Source: Micromonospora sediminicola (GTDB lineage Bacteria > Actinomycetota > Actinomycetes > Mycobacteriales > Micromonosporaceae). From it: DNA of 64,000 nt. The notes under the pieces were generated by a model. It was not told the origin of the DNA. It saw only the letters and a list, made by a program, of their open reading frames with translations, and did not search any database. The translations under genes and the position numbers were made by a program. The stretch spans positions 1,853,001-1,917,000 of the forward strand of contig NZ_FLRH01000004.1 of NCBI RefSeq assembly GCF_900089585.1. Direction: 5' to 3'. Position 1 is the first letter of the stretch. Each line of letters begins with the position of its first letter. This document shows, in pieces, positions 26,472-34,713 of this stretch.

Positions 26472-28058
26472 GTGGACACCACGGAGATCGATGCCCCCGT
26501 TGTCGGCGTCACCGTCTATCCGGACCGCGCCCGGGTCACCCGTCGCGGCAGCATCCGGCTGACCGCCGGCGAACACCGGGTACGCGTCGCCCCCCTCCCC
26601 CTCGGCCTGCGCCGCGACTCGATCCGGGTCGGCGGGCGGGGCGCGGCCACCGTGCTCGGCGTCGACGTCAGCGCCTGGCGGCAGCCCCGCAGCACCGACG
26701 CCCAGGTGGTCGGCCTGGAGCGGCGGCGGCGCGAGCTGGCCGACGAGCTGGTCGAGATCGAGGACGCCGACGGCATCGAGGACCAGCGCGGGGACTTCCT
26801 CACCCGGCTGGCCGAGCGCGCCGGCGGGACGTACGCCCGCGCGCTGGCCGCCGGCGACCTGACGCCGGCCGACGTCGCGGCCTTCACCGACTCGGTGGCC
26901 GGTCAGCTCGCCGAGTCACGCCGCCGGCGGCGCGGCCTGGCCCGACGACGCGACGAGCTGGCGGAGGAGATGGCGGCGGTCGAGCGCGACCTCGACGCGG
27001 CGCACGGCAAGCGCGCCCCGGACCGGTTGGCCGCCGACGTGACCGTCGCGGTGGAGGCCGCCGACGCGGAGGTGGAGCTGGAGCTGACCTACCTGGTGGA
27101 CGGCGCCCGCTGGCAGTCCTCCTACGACCTGCGGCTCGTCGACGACACAGTGACCGTCACCTGGTTCGGGCTGGTCAGCCAGAGCACCGGGGAGGACTGG
27201 CCGGAGTGCGAGCTGGCGCTCTCGACCGCGCGGCCGGCGGCGACCGTCGGCGTACCCGAGCTGTCGCCCTGGTATCTCGATCGGTTCCGGCCCGCGACAC
27301 CCCGGGCCGCGGCGGCGCCCATGCCGGTCGGGATGCCGCCGCCGGCGCCGGGAGCGGCGCCGGCCGGTGGCGGCGGGGCGGCCCGGTCCGCGGCCCCCCG
27401 CCCGCGGATGCGGGAGAGCGTCGCCGAGGTCGAGCAGGGCGTCGCCGCGGCCACCTACCGCCCGGCCCGGGCGGTGGCGGTGCCGGCGGACGGCAGCGAG
27501 CACCGGGCCACCATCGCCGTGCTGGAGCTGCCGGCCCGGCTGGACCACGTGACCGTTCCGGTGCGCGCCGCCGAGGCGCACCTGCGGGCGACGGTACGCA
27601 ACACGTCGGACCACACGCTGCTCCCCGGCGCGGCGGCGGTGTTCCACGGGGCGGACTTCGTGGCGGCCACCCGACTGCCGACCTGGGCGCCGGGCGAGGA
27701 GACGGAGCTGGCGCTGGGGGTGGACGACCGGCTGCGGGTGGAGCGGAAACTGCGCCGGCGGTCGGAGACCAGGGCCGCGCTGGGGTCGACGCGGCGGCGG
27801 GAGGTGGACTACCGGATCACCGTCGCCAACCACACGCCCCGGCCGGCGACGGTGGAGGTACGGGACCAGGTGCCGGTGTCCCGCGACGAGGCGGTGGTGG
27901 TCCGGGAGACGACGGTGACGCCGTCGCCGGCCGAGCGGACCGAGTTGGGGGAACTGACCTGGCGGTTGTCGCTCGCGCCGGGCGAGAGCGGCGAGATCGC
28001 CCTGGGCTTCCGGGTGGAGCTGGCCAAGGGGGTCGAGCTGACCGGCTGGCGGGAGTAG
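26472..28058 (+). CDS. MuiA-like protein (DUF4140/DUF4139)
   Basis: 528 residues from GTG 26472. An N-terminal DUF4140-type part ('V-V-G-V-T-V-Y-P-D-R-A-R-V-T-R') is followed by a coiled coil with many Arg and Glu (about 85-185). A DUF4139-type C-terminal half follows ('L-T-Y-L-V-D-G-A-R-W-Q-S-S-Y-D-L-R', 'V-D-Y-R-I-T-V-A-N-H'). A Pro/Gly/Ala-rich insert lies around 270-305. Family members were named mucoidy inhibitor MuiA; the function is otherwise unknown. It is cytoplasmic or membrane-associated without a clear TM helix. A palindromic repeat follows its stop. Confidence 0.82.
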   Translation: MDTTEIDAPVVGVTVYPDRARVTRRGSIRLTAGEHRVRVAPLPLGLRRDSIRVGGRGAATVLGVDVSAWRQPRSTDAQVVGLERRRRELADELVEIEDADGIEDQRGDFLTRLAERAGGTYARALAAGDLTPADVAAFTDSVAGQLAESRRRRRGLARRRDELAEEMAAVERDLDAAHGKRAPDRLAADVTVAVEAADAEVELELTYLVDGARWQSSYDLRLVDDTVTVTWFGLVSQSTGEDWPECELALSTARPAATVGVPELSPWYLDRFRPATPRAAAAPMPVGMPPPAPGAAPAGGGGAARSAAPRPRMRESVAEVEQGVAAATYRPARAVAVPADGSEHRATIAVLELPARLDHVTVPVRAAEAHLRATVRNTSDHTLLPGAAAVFHGADFVAATRLPTWAPGEETELALGVDDRLRVERKLRRRSETRAALGSTRRREVDYRITVANHTPRPATVEVRDQVPVSRDEAVVVRETTVTPSPAERTELGELTWRLSLAPGESGEIALGFRVELAKGVELTGWRE

Positions 28059-28060
28059 AC

Positions 28061-28114
28061 GTTAGGAGGGGGCCCTTCTTATGCAGAATGCGTTAAGAAG
28101 GGCCCCTTCCTTAC
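28061..28114. repeat. Palindromic intergenic repeat, copy A
   Basis: Two arms of about 20 bases (28061-28080 and 28093-28114), pairing with two mismatches around a 12-base loop, carry the core GGGCCCTTCTT / AAGAAGGGCCC. It lies between convergent genes, so it can act as a bidirectional terminator. A second copy with the same core is at 37276-37329, which marks it as a repeated element rather than an isolated terminator. Confidence 0.8.
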
Positions 28115-28117
28115 ACC

Positions 28118-28387
28118 TCAGACGCGGCGGCGGCCGTAGGCCCCCGCGGCGATGGCGACACCGATCGCGGCGAAGACGACCTGGAGCGCCAGCTCGATCC
28201 AGTCGATGCCGGCGGTGTCGTCGACGTTGAACGCGCCGGCGACGAACGTGCCCAGGATCGCGGCGACCACACCGATGAGCAGGGTGAGCCAGATCGGGAT
28301 GTTCTGCTTGCCCGGCACCACCAGGCGGCCGAGCGCGCCGATGACGAGGCCGATGACGATCGCGGTGAAGAAACCCGTGACTTCCAC
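28118..28387 (-). CDS. GlsB/YeaQ/YmgE family membrane protein
   Basis: 89 residues from GTG 28387 with AAGGACGG upstream. Three TM helices and the family features 'G-x-x-x-G-A-L-G-R-L-V-V-P-G-K-Q' near the first helix and 'L-L-I-G-V-V-A-A-I-L-G' in the second. These small inner-membrane proteins are linked to general stress responses. It stands alone; the closing Arg-rich tail is cytoplasmic. Confidence 0.88.
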   Translation of the reverse strand: MEVTGFFTAIVIGLVIGALGRLVVPGKQNIPIWLTLLIGVVAAILGTFVAGAFNVDDTAGIDWIELALQVVFAAIGVAIAAGAYGRRRV

Positions 28388-28508
28388 GAGAGCCGTCCTT
28401 TTCCCTCGGATGTGTTGGCACCAAGGTGGTTGCCCCGATCAACCACCGCACGAAACGCGAGAGCCGATTCTTCACGGAACTGTCATGGGCGGCGGGTCGG
28501 CGCGGACC

Positions 28509-29927
28509 TCAGCCCCAGAGCATCTGCGCGACGACCAGCGCGCCGACCACGTCCGGGCCGCGTACCACCTGCCGCACCAGATCGACCGGGATCATCCCGA
28601 AGGGCGTGTCGGCCGCGGCGCCGCCGTACGTCATGGGTGGCCGGGTGCCCGCCCGGTAGGCCGCCGCCACGGTGCCGAGCACGAGCACGCCGTCGATGAC
28701 GCCGACGCCGACGCCGGACCGCACCGCCGGCAGCGTCGCCGCGTACCAGACCACCACGGCGACGGCCGGCACCACGAGATGGGCCAGGGTCACCAGGGTG
28801 TCGCCGCCGCCCAGCGCACGCCGCAGCCCGGCGGACCGGTTGACGGCACGCAACCCGCCGGTCAGCCGGCCGGCCGCCAGGAACCCGAGGACCACCTGCG
28901 CCGGGCCGGCCGACGCCGGCAGCGCCACCGCGACCGCGTACGTCGTCAGCAGCAGCGCCGCCCACACCACGAGCGCGCTGGGATGGCGTACCGGACGCCA
29001 CAGCTCGGCCTGCACGAGCACGCCGAACCGGCCGAGGGGACGGAACCGGCGGCTCGCCACCCGGCCGATCGACCGCCAGCGGCGGCTCTCCACCAGGTCG
29101 GTGAGGATCGAGGGGTCGAGCATCACCGTGGCGCCCGCCGCCGCGCCCGCCGCCTGCGCGCCCGAGGCGAGCGAGGCGCGGTCCACGAACGGCAGCGCCC
29201 GGTAGGCCAGGACCACCACCGTCACGGTCGGCGGCCACGCCACCAGCGCGACCACCCCGATGACGGAGCCGGCCGGCGGCGGTACGGACCAACCGGCCAG
29301 GTGACCCGCGACCACCATCGCCGCCACCGCCGCGCCGACGCCGAACAGCGCCCGGTCGAGAACCCGGACCCACCCCGAGGTACGCGGGCTGGCCTGGGCG
29401 ACGACGGCCAGGGCCACGGCCGCGGTCGCGCAGGCGGCGCCGGCCGTCGCCGAACCGGCGAGCCGGTGCGCCCCGCCGCCACCGGTCGCCGCCGCCGAGG
29501 CCAGCCCGAGCAGGCCGCCACCGGCGAACGCCGCGACCAGAAGCCCGACGAATCGGGGCAGCAGCCACGCCCGGCGGTCGACCGGCGAGCTGACCACCCA
29601 GGACTGCGCGGCCGGCGCCACCACCAGCGGACCCACCGCCCGCAGGCCCCGCCAGGCCAGCCCGACGACGGTCAGCGCGGCGGCGACGCCGATCCAGTAC
29701 CGGTCCCCCGGGTCGCCCTGGCGTCCCGACGGCGAGCCGAGGTAGTCGCGGACCCCGTCGAACAGCGCCCAGCCGTACATGCCGCAGAAGAGCACGAGGA
29801 CGTACGCGTCGGTGAACAGGTCACCGAGCGAGCTCTCCCGGTGGCGCCGCCGGGTGCGCCGCAACCAGCTCCGCAGCCGGCGGGCGTCGGGCCGGTCACC
29901 AACCCGGATCCGCAGCTCGGTGGTCAC
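28509..29927 (-). CDS. ABC exporter permease partner (polytopic)
   Basis: 472 residues from GTG 29927, overlapping the stop of the upstream ATPase gene (GTGA). A charged cytoplasmic N-terminus precedes about ten to twelve hydrophobic segments. Soluble loops carry 'V-S-S-P-V-D-R-R-A-W-L-L-P' and 'R-F-R-P-L-G-R-F-G-V-L-V-Q-A-E-L', features of ABC-2-like export permeases common in Micromonosporaceae. Coupled translation to the ATPase implies a two-gene exporter of unknown cargo. Confidence 0.75.
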   Translation of the reverse strand: MTTELRIRVGDRPDARRLRSWLRRTRRRHRESSLGDLFTDAYVLVLFCGMYGWALFDGVRDYLGSPSGRQGDPGDRYWIGVAAALTVVGLAWRGLRAVGPLVVAPAAQSWVVSSPVDRRAWLLPRFVGLLVAAFAGGGLLGLASAAATGGGGAHRLAGSATAGAACATAAVALAVVAQASPRTSGWVRVLDRALFGVGAAVAAMVVAGHLAGWSVPPPAGSVIGVVALVAWPPTVTVVVLAYRALPFVDRASLASGAQAAGAAAGATVMLDPSILTDLVESRRWRSIGRVASRRFRPLGRFGVLVQAELWRPVRHPSALVVWAALLLTTYAVAVALPASAGPAQVVLGFLAAGRLTGGLRAVNRSAGLRRALGGGDTLVTLAHLVVPAVAVVVWYAATLPAVRSGVGVGVIDGVLVLGTVAAAYRAGTRPPMTYGGAAADTPFGMIPVDLVRQVVRGPDVVGALVVAQMLWG

Positions 29928-30547
29928 GCACCGACGCCGATCTCGAGCCGGTCGTCCGCGACCGTCGCCGCCAGCTCGGCGTCGTGCGTCGCCATCAGCA
30001 CGGCCGTGCCCTCGGCCTTCTCGCGCAACAGCCGATCGGCCAGCCACTCCCGGCCCCGGGCGTCGAGGCGCTGCTCCGGTTCGTCCAGCACGAGCAGGCG
30101 GCGGGGGCGCACGAAGCACGAGGCCAACGCCAGCCGGCGGCGCTGCCCGCTGGACAGCGTCGACGGGAGCTGGTCGCGGGCCCGGTCCAGCCCCAGCTCC
30201 GTGACCACCTCGGCCACCGCCCGACCGGAGCCGCCGTGGGCGTACGCGACGAGTTCGAGGTGCTCCGCCACGGACAGGTCCGGAAAGAAGTCGATGTCGT
30301 CGAGCGCGGCGGCGAGCAGCGCGCGCATCTCGGGATCGGTCTCGTAGCACCGGCGTCCGTCCACCAGCACCTCACCCGCGTCGGGGCGGTCCGCGCCGAC
30401 CACGCAGCGCAGCAGCGTGGTCTTCCCGCTGCCGTTCGGCCCGACCACCACGGCGAGCCGCCCGGCGGCGAGGTCGAAGGACACGTCCTCCAGCACGACC
30501 AACTGTCCGAACCGCCGGGTCAGGCCGCGCACGCTGAGGAGGTCCAC
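29924..30547 (-). CDS. ABC transporter ATP-binding protein
   Basis: 207 residues from GTG 30547 (an in-frame GTG at 30565 is the alternative). Walker A G-P-N-G-S-G-K-T-T, signature L-S-S-G-Q-R-R-R, Walker B L-L-V-L-D-E-P-E and H-loop A-T-H-D are all present. The domain is short, with no extra C-terminal domain, as in simple exporter ATPases. It overlaps the permease gene by four bases; both form one transporter. An ion-channel gene ends 31 bases upstream on the same strand. Confidence 0.88.
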   Translation of the reverse strand: MDLLSVRGLTRRFGQLVVLEDVSFDLAAGRLAVVVGPNGSGKTTLLRCVVGADRPDAGEVLVDGRRCYETDPEMRALLAAALDDIDFFPDLSVAEHLELVAYAHGGSGRAVAEVVTELGLDRARDQLPSTLSSGQRRRLALASCFVRPRRLLVLDEPEQRLDARGREWLADRLLREKAEGTAVLMATHDAELAATVADDRLEIGVGA

Positions 30548-30578
30548 AACTCGCCACTGTGGCACAGCGGCGCAGCCC

Positions 30579-31526
30579 TCAGCGCTCGGTGAGGTGCCGG
30601 CGGCGGGTCGCGCCGGGGGTGTCCTCGCGGTCGATCCGCAGTTCCCGCTCCAACTCGGCGATGACCGTACGCAGGTCGTCCAGGCGCTGGCTGATCGCGA
30701 TCCGGTCCACCTCGTCCGGCACGCCGTCGCCGTCGGAGTCGTAGTCCGGCGACAGCCCCTCGGTCATCTCCAGCCGGCGCGCCTCCTCCATCGAGTTGAC
30801 GATGACGGCGATGAGGATGTTCAGCAGCAGGTTGACCGCGATCATGACGAAGCTGACGTAGTAGAGCAGCGTCCACGGCGACACCTCGAGGCCCTGTTCC
30901 AGCAGGTCGGGAAGCGTCTCCAGGGACAGCAGCACGAAGAGCGTGACCAGCGAGCGGCCGATGTCGCCGTACTGCTCGGGATAGCGGTCACCGAAGATCA
31001 GCCAGCCGGCCATGCCGTAGACGTAGAGCGTGACGCCGGCGAGCGCGAGAAACGCCGCCACGCCGGGCAGGCTGCGCCACAGCGCGGTGACGATGGTGCG
31101 CAGGCCGGGTGAGAAGCGGACCAGGCGCAGCACCCGGGCCACCCGGACGAACCGCAGCACGGCCGGGTCGCCGTGCAGCCACGGAATGAAGATCGCGACG
31201 GTGACCAGCAGGTCGAACACGTTCCAGCCGTGCCGGAGGAAGTCCTGCGGCCGGCGGCCGTACGCGAGCACCCGGATGGTGATCTCCACGACGAAGACCA
31301 GCCGGAACATCCACTCGGTCCAGCGCAGCACCGACGCGGTGGTGCCCGCGTGCGGGTACGTCTCGATGCCCAGCACCACCCCGTTGGCCATGATCAGCAC
31401 GACGATCGCGATCTCGAACGGCCGGGACGCGACGATCCGGGCGCACCGGGCCGCCGGCCCCCGTTCCGCGCCGCCCGGGCGGCGTACACCCCGCTGGGTC
31501 GGCACGTCGGTTCGCCGGTCGACCAT
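30579..31526 (-). CDS. Voltage-gated cation channel with acidic C-terminal loop
   Basis: 315 residues from GTG/ATG-type start at 31526. One six-helix voltage-gated unit: S4 at about 124-147 has Arg every third residue ('R-F-V-R-V-A-R-V-L-R-L-V-R'). The pore loop reads 'L-F-V-L-L-S-L-E-T-L-P' (195-206), a variant of the bacterial sodium channel T-L-E-S-W filter. After S6 comes an acidic loop D-Y-D-S-D-G-D-G-V-P-D-E (261-272), then a predicted coiled coil (about 278-300) like the tetramerisation tail of NaChBac-type channels. Four subunits would form the pore. Ion selectivity is not provable from sequence. Confidence 0.85.
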   Translation of the reverse strand: MVDRRTDVPTQRGVRRPGGAERGPAARCARIVASRPFEIAIVVLIMANGVVLGIETYPHAGTTASVLRWTEWMFRLVFVVEITIRVLAYGRRPQDFLRHGWNVFDLLVTVAIFIPWLHGDPAVLRFVRVARVLRLVRFSPGLRTIVTALWRSLPGVAAFLALAGVTLYVYGMAGWLIFGDRYPEQYGDIGRSLVTLFVLLSLETLPDLLEQGLEVSPWTLLYYVSFVMIAVNLLLNILIAVIVNSMEEARRLEMTEGLSPDYDSDGDGVPDEVDRIAISQRLDDLRTVIAELERELRIDREDTPGATRRRHLTER

Positions 31527-31705
31527 CCCGACACCCTATTGGGTTACCGTCGGCGGGTGATCCGGGCCGAGACGTACGCGCAGTGGATCACCCCTGCTCT
31601 CCCGCTCTACGGCGACGACCACGAGCGGGCCGACTTCGCTCCCTGAGACGCGTGCCCCGATGCCACGCCTCTCTCACCCGACCCCTTCTCCGGGAGCGAT
31701 GCCCC

Positions 31706-32890
31706 ATGTCCGTCGACACCTCGATCCGGGCGGTGCTGCGCGCGCCGCAGGTCGCCCGGGTGCTCCTCGGCAGCCAGATCGGCCGGCTGCCCACCGCCAG
31801 CGGCCCGCTCGCGCTGCTGCTCTTCGCCCGCCAGTCGCTCAGCCTGGCCGCCGCCGGCCTGCTCGTCGCCGCGTACACGGCCGGGATGGCGGCCGGCACG
31901 CCGCTGCTCGCCCGGGCGGTGGACCGCTGGCGGCAGCCGCCCGTGCTGTGGGCGGCCGCCGCCGTCTCCGGCCTCGGCTTCGGCGCGGTGGCGCTCACCG
32001 GCGGGCACCTGGCCGGCGCGATCACCGGCGCGGCGGTCGCCGGGTTCGGCACGCCGCCGCTGGAGGCGTGCCTGCGGACGCTCTGGCCGGCCCTGCTGCC
32101 GCCGGCGACGGTGCCCACCGCGTACACCCTGGACATCGCCCTCCAGGAGGTGATCTTCGTGGTGGGGCCGCTGGTCACCCTGCTCGCGGTGACGGTCGGC
32201 GGGCCGACCGCCGGTCTGCTCGCCGCCGCCGTGGCGCAGCTCGCCGGCACCGCCCTGTACGCGCTCAGCCCGGCCGCCCGGGCCTGGCGCGGGGTGGCCG
32301 CGGTCCGGCACTGGGCCGGGCCGCTGCGCGTACCGGGGTTCGGGGTGATGCTGCTCGGCGTGGTCGGCGTCGGCGCGGCGGTCGGCAGCATCGCGGTGGC
32401 CGTGACCGGTTACGCCGAGGCGGCCGGCGACCGGCGGCTCAGCGGCTGGCTGCTCGCGGCGCAGGCGGGCGGCGCGCTCGTCGGTGGCCTGCTCTGGACC
32501 CGGGTCCGTCCGGGCGGACCGGGCCGCCTGCCGTTGCTGGCCGCCGCGCTCACCGCCGGGTTCCTGCCACTGCTGCTGGCGCCCGCGCCGGCCCCGATGG
32601 CCGCGCTGCTCGCGGTGAGCGGGCTGGCGCTGCCCCCGGTGCTGACCGCCGTCTTCCTCACCGCCGAGCGGTTGGCCCGACCGGGCACGGTGGCCGAGGC
32701 GTTCGCGTGGGTGAGCACGGCGTTCGTGGTGGGCAGCGCCGCCGGGTCGGCGCTCGCCGGCGCGTCGGCCGGCGTCCGGTACGGGCTGCTGGTCGCGCCC
32801 GTCGCCGCGCTGCTCGGCACGGCCGCGCTGGGTGCGATCGCGCTGCGGGACCGGACGACGGCGTCGCTCACAGCCAGCCACGACGCTTGA
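31706..32890 (+). CDS. Major facilitator superfamily transporter
   Basis: 394 residues from ATG 31706 with CGGGAGCG upstream. About twelve hydrophobic helices, short cytoplasmic loops with Arg ('D-R-W-R-Q-P-P', 'R-A-W-R-G') and a central break near residue 195 fit the MFS fold of the small 12-TM drug-exporter group. Its last 23 bases overlap the end of the convergent corA gene. No substrate clue is present. Confidence 0.82.
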   Translation: MSVDTSIRAVLRAPQVARVLLGSQIGRLPTASGPLALLLFARQSLSLAAAGLLVAAYTAGMAAGTPLLARAVDRWRQPPVLWAAAAVSGLGFGAVALTGGHLAGAITGAAVAGFGTPPLEACLRTLWPALLPPATVPTAYTLDIALQEVIFVVGPLVTLLAVTVGGPTAGLLAAAVAQLAGTALYALSPAARAWRGVAAVRHWAGPLRVPGFGVMLLGVVGVGAAVGSIAVAVTGYAEAAGDRRLSGWLLAAQAGGALVGGLLWTRVRPGGPGRLPLLAAALTAGFLPLLLAPAPAPMAALLAVSGLALPPVLTAVFLTAERLARPGTVAEAFAWVSTAFVVGSAAGSALAGASAGVRYGLLVAPVAALLGTAALGAIALRDRTTASLTASHDA

Positions 32891-33974
32891 ACAGCAGATA
32901 GAGCGCGCCGCAGACGGCGAGCATCAGCACGACCGCGAAGAGATAGCCGTACCGCCAGCCCAGCTCCGGCATGTGGGTGAAGTTCATCCCGTAGACGGTG
33001 CCGATCAGGGTGGGCGCGAACAGGATCGCCGCCCAGGCGGAGACCCGCTTGATCTCCTCGTTCTGCTCGAAGCTGGCCGCGGTCAGGCTGCGCATCTCCT
33101 CGTTCTGCGCCTGCGAGACCAGGGTGGCGTTGACGGTGAGGATGTTCTGCAGCAGGTGCCGGAACCCGTCGATCCGCTCCACCACCTGGGTGAGGTGGTC
33201 GGCCACGTCGCGCAGTCGCCGGCGCAGTTCCTCGTCGGTGCCGTAGCGGTCGAAGCCGTGGGTGAGCGCGTCGACGACCTTCAGCAGCGGCCGGGTCGCC
33301 CGCTGGAACTGGATCACCTCGCGGCTCAGCTCGTAGATGCGGCGGCTGGCGTTCGGGTCGCCGCCGAACACCTCGGTCTCGATCTCGTCGATGTCGTTCT
33401 CCAGCCCGGCCACCACCGGCGCGTAGCCGTCGACCACCCGGTCGAGCACGGCGTAGAGGACCGCCTCGGGGCCGAGCGCCAGCACGCCCGGCTCCGCCTC
33501 CAACCGCCGGCGGACGGCCACGAGGTCGGGCGTGCCGCCGTGCCGGACGGTGATCACGAAGCCGGGCCCGAGGAAGAGGTGCAGCTCGGCGAACTCGACC
33601 GCCTCCCGGGCGTCCAGGTAGCGGGCGGCGCGCAGCACCACGAACAGGGTGTCGCCGTAGCGTTCCAGCTTCGGCCGCTGGTGGGCGTTGATGGCGTCCT
33701 CGACGGCCAGCTCGGGGAGCTGGAACTCGGCGGCCAGCGAGGCGACCTGCTCCCGGCTCGGCCGGCGCAGCCCGATCCAGGCCATCGCGGCGTCGAGCTG
33801 CTGGAGGCAGCGGAACGTGTCGGCGAGGCTGACCGGCGACGCCCGCCGGACCCCGTCGACGTAGACCCCGCTGTCGACCAGCCCGGCGGGCCGCTCCGGC
33901 TCGGCCGCGCCGGCGTCGATGGCGTGCTCGTCCAGCTGCCGGCCGAACCCCTCCGAGGACCGGTTGTCCGCCAT
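32868..33974 (-). CDS. corA: CorA-type magnesium/cobalt transporter
   Basis: 368 residues from ATG 33974 with a GGGGGAGGGG ribosome site. A large cytoplasmic N-terminal domain rich in Glu and Arg is followed by a long helix and two C-terminal TM helices. The signature G-M-N follows TM1 ('Y-G-M-N-F-T-H-M-P-E-L'). CorA forms a pentameric Mg2+ channel. It lies directly downstream of kdpE on the same strand, extending a block of cation-transport genes, and its stop overlaps that of the MFS gene by 23 bases. Confidence 0.92.
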   Translation of the reverse strand: MADNRSSEGFGRQLDEHAIDAGAAEPERPAGLVDSGVYVDGVRRASPVSLADTFRCLQQLDAAMAWIGLRRPSREQVASLAAEFQLPELAVEDAINAHQRPKLERYGDTLFVVLRAARYLDAREAVEFAELHLFLGPGFVITVRHGGTPDLVAVRRRLEAEPGVLALGPEAVLYAVLDRVVDGYAPVVAGLENDIDEIETEVFGGDPNASRRIYELSREVIQFQRATRPLLKVVDALTHGFDRYGTDEELRRRLRDVADHLTQVVERIDGFRHLLQNILTVNATLVSQAQNEEMRSLTAASFEQNEEIKRVSAWAAILFAPTLIGTVYGMNFTHMPELGWRYGYLFAVVLMLAVCGALYLLFKRRGWL

Positions 33975-34032
33975 GCCCCTCCCCCGCTGCTCGGCCGGCT
34001 CGCCGAGTCCCCCGCCGGGGCCGGCGCAAACG

Positions 34033-34713
34033 TCAGGGCCGGTAGCGGTAGCCCATCCCCGGCTCGGTGATCAGGTGCCGGGGCCGGGCCGGGTCGTCCT
34101 CCAGCTTGCGGCGCAACTGGGCCATGTACTGCCGGAGGTAGTTGGTCTCCTGCTGGTATTCCGGCCCCCACACGTCGTGCAGCAGTTGCCGCTGGCTGAC
34201 CAGCTTGCCGGGGTTGCGCAGCAGCTTCTCCAGCATCGCCCACTGGGTGGGGGTGAGCTTGACCTCGGCGCCGTCGTCCCGGGTGACGGTGCGGTCGGCC
34301 AGGTCGACGGCGTTGCGGCCGATCCGCAGCGCCGGCACGGCCGGGGTGGCCGGGGCGAGCCGCCGGGTCACCGCGCGGATCCGGGCGAGCAGCTCGTCCA
34401 CCCCGAACGGCTTGGTGACGTAGTCGTCGGCGCCCGCGTCGAGCGCCGCCACCTTGTCCTCGCTGCCGGCCCGGCCGGAGAGCACGATGATCGGCACCCC
34501 GGTCCAGCCGCGCAGGCCCCGGATCACCTCGGTGCCGTCCAGGTCGGGCAGGCCGAGGTCGAGCACCACCAGGTCCGGCGGGTGGGCGGCGGCGGCCTTC
34601 AGCGCGGCGGCGCCGGTGTCGGCCACCTCGACGTCGTAGCCCCGGGCGCGCAGGTTGATCCGCAGGGCGCGCAGGATCTGCGGCTCGTCGTCGACGACCA
34701 GGATGCGGGTCAT
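34033..34713 (-). CDS. kdpE: Response regulator KdpE
   Basis: 226 residues from ATG 34713 (overlaps the kdpD stop, ATGA). OmpR-type: receiver domain starting 'I-L-V-V-D-D-E-P' with the phospho-acceptor in 'V-L-D-L-G-L-P-D' and Lys in 'V-T-K-P-F', and a C-terminal winged helix with 'T-P-T-Q-W-A-M-L' and 'Y-L-R-Q-Y-M-A-Q-L-R-R-K'. KdpE activates the kdp operon when potassium is limiting. It is translationally coupled to kdpD. Confidence 0.93.
   Translation of the reverse strand: MTRILVVDDEPQILRALRINLRARGYDVEVADTGAAALKAAAAHPPDLVVLDLGLPDLDGTEVIRGLRGWTGVPIIVLSGRAGSEDKVAALDAGADDYVTKPFGVDELLARIRAVTRRLAPATPAVPALRIGRNAVDLADRTVTRDDGAEVKLTPTQWAMLEKLLRNPGKLVSQRQLLHDVWGPEYQQETNYLRQYMAQLRRKLEDDPARPRHLITEPGMGYRYRP

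Noticed and set aside
31557..31646. 29-codon GTG frame upstream of the MFS gene
   Set aside because: No recognisable family and no clear ribosome site; could be a gene remnant but nothing proves it.
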